From the NCBI RefSeq assembly GCF_037975245.1, contig NC_092572.1, positions 24,649,989 through 24,713,988 on the forward strand: 64,000 nucleotides of DNA, written 5' to 3'. Source of the DNA: Apostichopus japonicus. Taxonomy: Eukaryota > Echinodermata > Holothuroidea > Aspidochirotida > Stichopodidae. Below, piece after piece: positions 48,906-64,000 of the stretch. The notes below the pieces were generated by a model. The model ran no database searches. It was given only the letters and a program-made list of their open reading frames with translations, and was not told where the DNA came from. The stretch's first letter is position 1; every line of letters begins with the position of its first letter. The position numbers and the translations under genes were made by a program.

Positions 48906-50068
48906 CCACGAGACCGAAGGTCCGCGAGACCGAAATGAAGAAAAGGTCCGCGACACCGAAGGTCTTGGAGACCAAGGTCCGCGAGACCGAAGGTCCGCGA
49001 AACCGGAACTAGGCCCCGCGAGACCGAAACTATTACTAGGCCTATAATAGTGGTAAGAAAAATATTACTACTGGTAATATAACGTTGATAAAGCGCGTAA
49101 TTAAAAAGAATTTACAGCCATTTCTTTTATCATAGTGGATACCAGTGACTTGCGCAAGGGGGCTGGGGCGGCTTACATTGATATAAGGCCTCCACCAGTG
49201 GCGTAACTAGAGGGGGCTGCAGGGGGAGAAAGCCACCGCTCTCAAAAGTATGCCCCCTGCTGCCCCAAACGGAATTTTATAATACAATATAACTTAATAA
49301 TTAGATATAGCGATACCCTATTTAAAAAATATTGCCCCCCCCCTTGTCAATCTCTTTGACCCCCTCTGGAGCGTGGAGGTGGGAACCACTCAGTCGGGGG
49401 AAGTCACTTGGTCGGTTCAATCCGGGGAAGATTCTTACTGGGGAAAATGAATCGACAGACTACGCTATAGTGATTTTATTCTAAGCTGTTTAACACTTAA
49501 CAGGTGTTCTCTTCTCTTCCACAGTCCCGATGTATTTTACAAATAATCTTTCTCGTCGAGTCCGCCCTTCGCATGCTCTGTTTTTTCGTTATATTTAAAC
49601 TGAATCTACAGTAATGTATTTTAAAAAGGGACGAATCCTAACCGTAACGTTCACCAGTCAAAAATTAAGGGGTACGCCCCCTCAACCCCCTCAAGCACCA
49701 CCCCCCCCCCCCCCGCTTTCGTCGCCTATGGTTGTTAAGGTTAAGGTCGTCTTATTACCTGCTTCTATTTTTTTCAAAATGTCAAATTTTGAAATTTTGT
49801 AGTTAAGTGAGAAAATACATGCAATTTTTCCGGACAATGTTCTGTTCAACAGTTGTTTCTTTCTGTTTTGCTTTCTTGTACTTGTTCTAGTATGTGCACG
49901 CAATCAAATCATAAAATGGTGTCATTTCAGGCTCCGGTCACTTGGCTCGGACCTTCAGTCTGGCCGGGCTATCGATGGACCATCCATAGACCATCGGTTT
50001 CGCGGACCATTGATTCGCGGAAATTCGGTCTCGCGGATCTTCGGTCTCGCGGACCTTTGGTCTCGTGG
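48906..50068. mobile_element. Possible DNA element bounded by inverted GC-rich subrepeats
   Basis: 48906-49033 holds several ~16-bp units GGTCCGCGAGACCGAA; 49985-50068 holds the same units inverted (TTCGGTCTCGCGGACC). The outer ends CCACGAGACC and GGTCTCGTGG are exact inverted repeats. The inside shows G-runs and CAGTGGCGTAACTAGAGGGG at 49196 but no transposase. No target-site duplication was found, so a chance pair of arrays cannot be excluded. Confidence 0.5.
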
Positions 50069-50331
50069 AATTCCAACGATGGATTTGCCTCTGACGGCGA
50101 GTTATGGAAAGATATGACTGTAAGACCGACAATGCCTGTATGGTGACGTCACACATTTTTCATGTGAGATGTTTTGACTTCGAATTTATTGGGGAACCGA
50201 TCAAATATATTTATTAAATCTATTGAGATCGGTTAATACTTAATGAAAATTAAATTGAAACTTACGGATGCGGTTAAACTAGGATAGGTTAATTCGATCC
50301 CGTACATATCTTTTTTCTTTTCTCCCTTCAG

Positions 50332-50561
50332 GGAAAAGGAATTCAGAAGACATTTTTGTGGCTACTATAGGTCATGTTAGGAAAGCAGACAACAAACTGC
50401 TACTGAATTATAATGATGAATACGCCTACACGGAATACAACAAATTATTTAAGTTTACCTCTGATCTCTCTCCTTTGGAGGACGAAGACATTTTGGATTT
50501 CGTCACAATGACGTCATTAGCACAAACGGCTGCACCGTATGGACTATCTTACACTGAGTGA
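50332..50561 (+). CDS. Orphan terminal exon with tyrosine-rich tail
   Basis: A strong polypyrimidine tract and acceptor (TTTCTTTTCTCCCTTCAG at 50314-50331) precede an open frame entered in phase 1: KRNSEDIFVATIGHVRKADN, then LLLNYNDEYAYTEYNKLFKF and an acidic stretch, ending PYGLSYTE and TGA. Six Tyr cluster in acidic surroundings, including YNKL (YxxL type), as in cytoplasmic tails of receptors. No upstream exon or transmembrane segment was found on this strand in the window. Could be the last exon of a gene beginning in the repeat region, or a displaced exon. Confidence 0.45.
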
Positions 50562-51323
50562 CGCTTTAGTCGTTTACGTATTTTTGTGAATCGTGTATAG
50601 TCTCATAATTCATACCATGCACAATACTGGCTTATATTTTTTATATGTGGATTATTTTCCATTTAAAAGGAGAACTGTTGAGATTTATCGTTTGAACAAA
50701 TCTGGAATAGCCTTCCTCATATCAAATTGTTTTACTAGACTGTATTTACTAGTTTGTACCATAAATGAAATAACATATCAATTTGACTGTGTCTTGTCCC
50801 AAAGGTTTGTGATTATCCGGCAGTTTTTAATCATTTCTTGATGATCTCAACAGTCCTGATAACTGCCAGGATCCATGCTAATAATATTTGTGCAAATCGT
50901 GGTCATTCCTCTATACGTGTGTGTGTGTCTGCCGTGAAGGTATTACAGGCTTATTAGCAGTGCCGGATTACCTGATTAGAGGATGAGGCGAGGACCAAAG
51001 CGACCGGATTTTCCAAGGCCAATTGTCTCAAGGTCAAGAGGGACCCATTGGTCCTCTATGGTTTTTCGTGAATAATACTCCACAAGATATACCAAGTTTC
51101 TATTTTGAGGTTGTGCCTGCCAAATCGGTGGATGGAGAAAGCATGTGTGGTCTATTCTCTATTGGATATAAAAGGGTGTTACGTTTGTTCTCATGAGGTA
51201 AGGGCTGTACATTTATCATAGAAAGACAAATATAGCTTGAAACGTAGTGTTGTTATGTCATAGAGAGACAAATTCACTCTAACCGCAGTATTGCTAGAAA
51301 TCATACATTCGGACCGTCTATAG

Positions 51324-51760
51324 CAGGGTTTCCCAACTTTATCCCCCCCCCCCCCCCTTAGAACCCTCTGTGGATGTCAGAGTTGTCCACGAACCCCCAA
51401 CTTTTCGAGACTCGACCTGAGTCATTATAATACTATAATACGCATAACAGTGCTTCGTAAAAGATCAAGTTCATAGTGTAATGTTGTAACGAAAAAAAAA
51501 CAAGAGATGAACAAATATTTCATAGTTCAGTTATTTATCACATGCACGGTACTGTACTACTATGGCAACATATGCGTATGGAACGCGAAAAGAGTTTGTC
51601 GATAGATACAACTTTTGTACATTACTAAATAATATGATATATCAGATTTTAATTCAACAAAAAGTACTCTAGTTTTGACTTTCAGAAACGTCTCATGAAC
51701 CCCCTGGGATGGACTCACGCACCCCCTGGGGTTACATGCACCCCATTTAGGGAAGCCCTG
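51324..51760. mobile_element. Short hAT-type MITE, 437 bp
   Basis: Ends CAGGGTTTCCCAAC and (inverted) CAGGGCTTCCCTAA match at 12 of 14 positions. Flanking 8-mers GTCTATAG (51316-51323) and CTCTATAG (51761-51768) match at 7 of 8, as expected for an older hAT insertion. No transposase frame. Confidence 0.75.
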
Positions 51761-52386
51761 CTCTATAGAGCCTTTCTGACAAAGACAATAGGAAGCTGTG
51801 ACCAATTACTGTGAAAATAAATCATCGAACCTACCACGGCTTACTAATCGAGTCCATTTAATTTCTGGACTCGGATTTGGATTTTCTGGAATCCACTACA
51901 TTCGCAGTGAAGTTGCGGTGTTATTGTTTATTTTATGATTTAAAGAAAATAAGATGATGTATTTTTCCACTTTAGAGGAAGATTATATCTTTTAGTGAAA
52001 TTTGTCGATGTATTCACAGGCAAATATAGAAGACAATTACAAAGGCATTTACAGTCAGAATGTGCTGCCATTAAAAGACTCAAAAATTTAATAAAATTTT
52101 TTTTTTATTAAATGACCCCTCCCCTCCCCCTCCCCTTCCCCTCGACCATGAGGTGATTTCTTTGACTTGCCCCTTTCAACGAAACCTAAAACATCTTAGT
52201 TGTTACAGTGTTGTTATAATGACAGTGGTCGTTCTACTATAGTCTAACACACTGCATCGCAGTATGTCAGTTACTCAGATGCATGACAAAACTGCAATAT
52301 TGGACAACTAACTTTTGATGCCCTCAAATAATATGCTACGATGCATTACACATTTTGCCAATGACAAATAGTGCTGAATGCCATCC

Positions 52387-52606
52387 AAATGTGATCTTTT
52401 GCTCATAACAATTTTAAAGAACATGTTTTGGTTCAGTTATTAGAATTTATTAATAGGTATACACTTAGGAGCACGACGTCGGAAATGTGATCTTTCTCCT
52501 CATAACAATTTTAAAGAACATGTTTTGCTTCAGTTATTATAATTTATTAATAAGAAAAGTGGATAAACTGTAACATAAAGGTATACACTTAGGAGCACGA
52601 AGTCGC
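52387..52606. repeat. Two direct copies of ~96 bp, second with an insertion
   Basis: AAATGTGATCTTTTGCTCAT through ACACTTAGGAGCACGACGTC recurs at 52483-52606, where about 28 bp (AGTGGATAAACTGTAACATA included) are inserted. Confidence 0.8.
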
Positions 52607-53289
52607 CATCACTGTAACCTTAAAGGAGCGTTCCATAGATAGTAGCATATTTTAAAGGTGAATATCTCAAACTAGAAAAGCTATAGAAACAATGCTTGTG
52701 CATTTTATCGTTCACTTTAATCCAAAAATACAAATTATAGTAAGAACAATGAGATTAGTCGAAAGTTGTTATGACTACAAACTTAAAGTTAACAAACTTA
52801 ACATTTAATAAACATAAAACAACATTTTAGAAAAGTTTCTTGACTTGATAAAACGGTAAAAATCTCGCTAATTAAAAATATTAAAATAAATACTAAAATA
52901 TTAGCAGTTAATTGATTATGTGTGCGTGCGCATATGTGTTCAAAGCATGTATTATACGTTGGTTTGTAACTATAGACTTATGTGTCATAAAGACTAACTT
53001 ATACGCAATAATATTACAATCACACATTATAGTTATTCATAATGACGCATATAGAAACAATCAAATTGTAACACAAGTTTTGAACCCCCCCCCCAAAAAA
53101 AAAAAACCACACAGGAACAAAAAAATATATAATCGAAAGCTAGAAAAGTAGCAATAACAACAAACAAAACCAAACACACCCATACACAACAACACATACA
53201 AAGCATAGGCTAATGTTTATAATACAAACTAAACAGATGCAAGGCACTATCTAGATAAATTTGTATTCAATGATATCAATGAATGTGTA

Positions 53290-53470
53290 GCAAGTTGTAT
53301 GACAGATATATATTTCAATAATATAGATCAACACACCAGAAAAATTCCACTTCATGACCGGTTTCGTCCTTTTGGGACTCACCAGGCGAAGGTAGGAATC
53401 GAACCCCGGATCTTTGTGTCACAGACCGAAGTCCGTACCACTCGACCACAGTGATTCTACTGGTGTACGA
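53290..53470 (-). repeat. tRNA-derived SINE
   Basis: On the - strand: A-box TGGTCGAGTGG and B-box GGTTCGATTCC spaced as in a tRNA (head near 53460), then TGAGTCCCAAAAGGACGAAA and a body running towards 53290. The cloverleaf is not clean and a SINE body follows, so it is a SINE and not a tRNA gene. Confidence 0.75.
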
Positions 53471-53816
53471 AAGCGTATACAACAGGCTTTGTATAACTTC
53501 TGATGAGGGCGTACTACTCAAGTGTTATGATTGTATAGAGCTCACTCCCGGTGCTTTTGAATCTGACAATTTACACAGAATTGCCACTTTATATAGGCAA
53601 GCAAAGCCGTAAATAAGAAATAAATGTGTAGCAAGTTTAAGGAACATGTCTGAGATGAGTTGGAATTGATGACACGATCGATTAACGTTAACGTGAAGGC
53701 ATGTGCTATATATGACTTGATTTATTAAACCTTAAAGGAGCATTGTCAAGACGTATATTCGAAATGAATATCTTGCAAAGCAGCATAATTATCTTTCTTC
53801 TTGGACTATACAATCT

Positions 53817-53818
<2 letters not shown>

Positions 53819-53911
<93 letters not shown>
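53819..53911. repeat. (TA)n microsatellite
   Basis: About 93 bp of uninterrupted TA. Confidence 0.95.
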
Positions 53912-53914
<3 letters not shown>

Positions 53915-54114
53915 GGATACTCCCTGTAACATTCACTATATAGGATTTTTAATTTAAATTATTAAATCTATGCATTGCATTTTTTGTCAAACGTAGAACT
54001 AAATGACAGTCAACATGAAGAACAACAACAGTAAAAATAAAAGAAAATTAAACAATCGATTAGGAACAAACAGTGGATATGTTTGCAAACAAACGAGTCT
54101 TTTATATTCTTCGT

Positions 54115-61285
<7,171 letters not shown>

Positions 61286-62789
61286 TGTCCAGAGATGTTC
61301 ATTTACTTAGTTTGTGGTCGTTGAGGAGTACACTCGATCTCCCTGCCAATATTCAACTGGTTGCAGCTCAAGAAGTTAAATATTACTTTAGTTACATTAT
61401 GCAACCAGTATAGTTATATGATGTAAAAGATGGATTTTCATTCTTTTCTAAATTTTATATCAATCATCGATCAGAATACCATTATAGTTCCAAAGACAAT
61501 CCTCGTCACTCCTCCGCTCTTCTTTACTAACCTCTTTGATCACTTCAAGTTTTGATAACTTAATGGTTTCATTCTTTACTCTTGGTGCCATGGTTGACAT
61601 CCAAGGATGACATTAAAAGCTTTCTTTGTTGTTCTCTGTATAGTTACACTAATTGCAACAATCTGATGAAAAGGTAGTAAATGCTGCCACAACGACTGTA
61701 TATACTTATTAGAGCGATCGATTAATGGCCGAAAAATATCAATATTATATTTTTATCACAGAATTTTGACTTATTATTATTATTTCTTTGTTAAGTTTTA
61801 TATTTAGTAATTTAGTTTCACGGACATAAATTCTTCAATCCATACAGGTATATATATTTCGAACCCTTGATACATGCATGTATATAGCTGATCTTGGGAA
61901 CTGTCGATTTTTTTTTAAAAGTGGTGCAATCAATGTTCATAAAACTTTCCTGACAATTTTCCCTATTCGAATTTGCATCCGCATAAAATGTGCAATAAGG
62001 TTAACTATAATTCTGTACATTTAAGTATAATAGGGATGTTACCCTTTCCCTTTCACATTCCCAGTGATTCGTTGTGAAATGAAAGTATGATACTTTCGAG
62101 TTAGATAACTAATAGCTGTATAACTCTCTGTTTGGTTTGACTGTTTAACAATAATATTTGTTGAATATGATACACCTGTGTCCTGTTGTTTCTATGAATT
62201 AAGGAAAATGTTTTAGTTGAACCATTAAAGAAGTTTTAAAATGGTGGACATGCACTGGCAAGCCGTCGTCATCAGCCAGTCAGCCTTAAAGGTGCTTTAC
62301 TGTGATGAATCATATTTTAATGCTGAACAACTCCAAAACCGGAACAGCTATATAGAAGCATTTAATAGCCCTCATCTTTATTCTTTTTTTTCTTTCTTTT
62401 TTCGTTTTTCTTGAAGGATTACCTATCAAGACTGAACTGTTACCTAAATTTATCCTTTCACAATCATGCTTGTGCAGCGTCTATTTTATAGCTTATTCTT
62501 AAAAAAAAACAGACGTATTTTTAATAGGACGAGTATACATTATATGCTTTGCAGGATATGATTTTGAAAGTATATATTAATATTTGTTCCTGAACAATAC
62601 CGCTAAATATGACTCATATAATATATACTGTCTTTTTTTATTACTTACGTATCGTTTTACTACAGTCACGTCTCGCTTAGAAAAACAATTAAGTTAGGTC
62701 AATATATCCTTGAATAAACAAAATATAAAAATATGAAAATAAACGAGGATCTGAAAGAAAACATCATGCGCTTCCCAAAATCCAAGATT
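61286..62789. other. Region upstream of lectin gene R
   Basis: AT-rich. No convincing core promoter element or exon recognised. Confidence 0.4.
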
Positions 62790-63302
62790 TTATAAAGACA
62801 GATTAAAAAAAATATATATATATATATATATATTTCTGATCAACAACATGACACGATTAACTAAGAATTTCGACAGTATAGTCGCGACGGAGCGGGAAAG
62901 AAGCATTGGTGTGTACGGGTGGCATGAACGTGGAGGGATCGAGTCGATTAACTTTCGACTACCGGGCCGAGATGGGCCTATACAATGTGTTAGAAGTGAA
63001 TTATGTCGGTATAGCCCTATGTAGGAGTTCAAGAGCCTGACTGACGGGTAGAGTAGGAGGGCTGAGTAGAGGACATGGGGTATAGGTGATGATGAAGGTT
63101 GGGGGTGGACGGTGAGTGGTGTGTAGCGGAGGAGACTGGAGGATACAGGGGAGGGCAGGGGTAAAAGCTTGAACCATCCGCTTACTGTGACACTGAACAG
63201 ATTCTCAATGATGGACGACATTTTACCCGCAGGCTGTGTTTTACGCATCATTTCAATGTCTCCGATGATAGCCTGAGCGAGAAGCCTGCTGCCTTCATCC
63301 AT
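62790..63302 (-). other. Unassigned open frame of about 170 codons
   Basis: The frame starts MDEGSRLLAQAIIGDIEMMR and is locally GC-richer than its surroundings, then becomes Pro/Ser-rich and ends in a (TA)n run. The first ~45 residues look protein-like, and the rest does not. It may be an exon or a repeat-derived fragment. No family recognised. Confidence 0.2.
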
Positions 63303-63849
63303 CCGTCCAGGATTAGTGCCTCTCTCAGACCCAACACTATTACTATTTTAGTTCCACACTAGTCCATTCACTACCCTTAACCTGTGGCGTTTTCACCAAT
63401 AGCTGTGAACACATGCTAGCACTATAGCCTGCATCCCATCTTAGCCCCTCCGTCCACACCTCCTTTCCCTATGTTTCATTGAAATTTATGAGCAATTGGT
63501 TATAGCATTGTTACACTGATAAACAATTTTCTTATGATATTATTACACTACCATGGTTACCGCCTCAAATCTATAATGAAATTGTCTTCTTATTCCGCAT
63601 GGATCAAATATGACACCGTTCAGGCCGAACGATTTTTGTTTATTCAGATGTGCCATTGATTGACCAATCTGAACTATAATCACATAATAAAGATACTACT
63701 AATGCAATAGCAAAACTACGGAAGCTTAAAATTGCCAACAACAAAAGAAAAACTTTGCCCCATAAGTTGACATTTTTCAGTAAATTGTTTAGATAACAAG
63801 ATAATATCTTTCAAAAATCAGAAAAATGTTGGATTACTCAGTTGCTTTA

Positions 63850-64000
63850 ACCGAGCAATTGAACAATTTTCTGCAAATTCTTTAATTGATAACTTATCAT
63901 ATCTCGTCAATTCAACATTTTTCTGCAAAATGTTCAATTGTTCACTTCATTCCCTCTGAGCAATTTAACAATTTCTGCAAAATATTTCATTGAAAACTTA
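63850..64000. repeat. ~55-60 bp tandem repeat at the window edge
   Basis: Three imperfect copies of GAGCAATTGAACAATTTTCT / GCAAATTCTTTAATTGATAA type sequence. The array continues beyond the window. Confidence 0.7.

Noticed and set aside
49853-50146. 97-codon + strand frame as an upstream exon of the 50332 exon
   Set aside because: It runs through the inverted GC-rich repeat and ends in a stop without a matching donor.
53706-53943. IYIYIY-type open frames on both strands here and at 57280-57510 and 60777-61043
   Set aside because: Translations of (TA)n microsatellites.

Overview
The window is eukaryotic and AT-rich. It has long introns with GT-AG boundaries, many (TA)n microsatellites, tRNA-derived SINEs, LINE, gypsy and hAT remnants, and very large tandem arrays. 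The gene content (a beta-2 type soluble guanylate cyclase and a cluster of secreted, intron-rich C-type lectin genes) suggests an invertebrate animal. A marine deuterostome such as an echinoderm is plausible, but that is inference. All exon models were read by eye from splice sites, reading frame and intron phase; no alignment or transcript was available.

Layout. (1) 49-7313 (+): the last six exons of a beta-2-like guanylate cyclase, running from the end of the dimerisation/coiled-coil region through the cyclase domain to a tail ending in a CaaX box (CIIL). The 5' part lies outside the window. (2) 21504 down to 9525 (-): a multi-exon lectin gene with a signal peptide, a small linker exon, a Cys-rich exon, Ser/Thr-rich stalk exons and one or two C-type lectin domains (CTLDs), each split over two exons. 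A 2.4-2.6 kb block holding the Cys-rich exon and three stalk exons is tandemly duplicated (about 15.27-17.88 and 17.88-20.26 kb). Every internal exon is phase 1-1, so exons can be gained or lost without breaking frame. (3) 21.5-29 kb: intergenic DNA with small repeats and retroelement tails. (4) 29.05-39.62 kb: a 10.6 kb minisatellite with an 8-bp underlying period (CAGACAAT/CAGACACG/CATACCAT), containing an apparently exact 2105-bp tandem duplication and mosaic higher-order copies. (5) 39.62-45.16 kb: an unrelated AT-rich satellite of about 43 bp with a 517-bp higher-order repeat. (6) 45.16-54 kb: repeat-rich DNA with a dead gypsy integrase, two short hAT-type elements with target-site duplications, a 21-bp tandem repeat, an inverted pair of GC-rich arrays, and an orphan terminal exon on the + strand (50332-50561) with a tyrosine-rich tail. 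(7) 61285 down to 54115 (-): a complete seven-exon model of a second lectin gene (signal peptide, Cys-rich exon, 48-nt linker, two CTLDs; 416 residues), a paralogue of gene 2. (8) 61.3-64 kb: intergenic.

The most interesting signal is that tandem repeats carrying 5' splice-site sequences occur three times in the two lectin genes. They are intronic ~22-bp arrays with many CAG|GTGAGT donors just downstream of a stalk exon, a 57-nt exonic repeat whose units begin at donor-like GGTGAGT and would splice in frame, and a ~98-bp repeat spanning an exon end and its donor. A duplication breakpoint also appears to have joined intronic repeat sequence to an exon so as to make a new, phase-correct acceptor.
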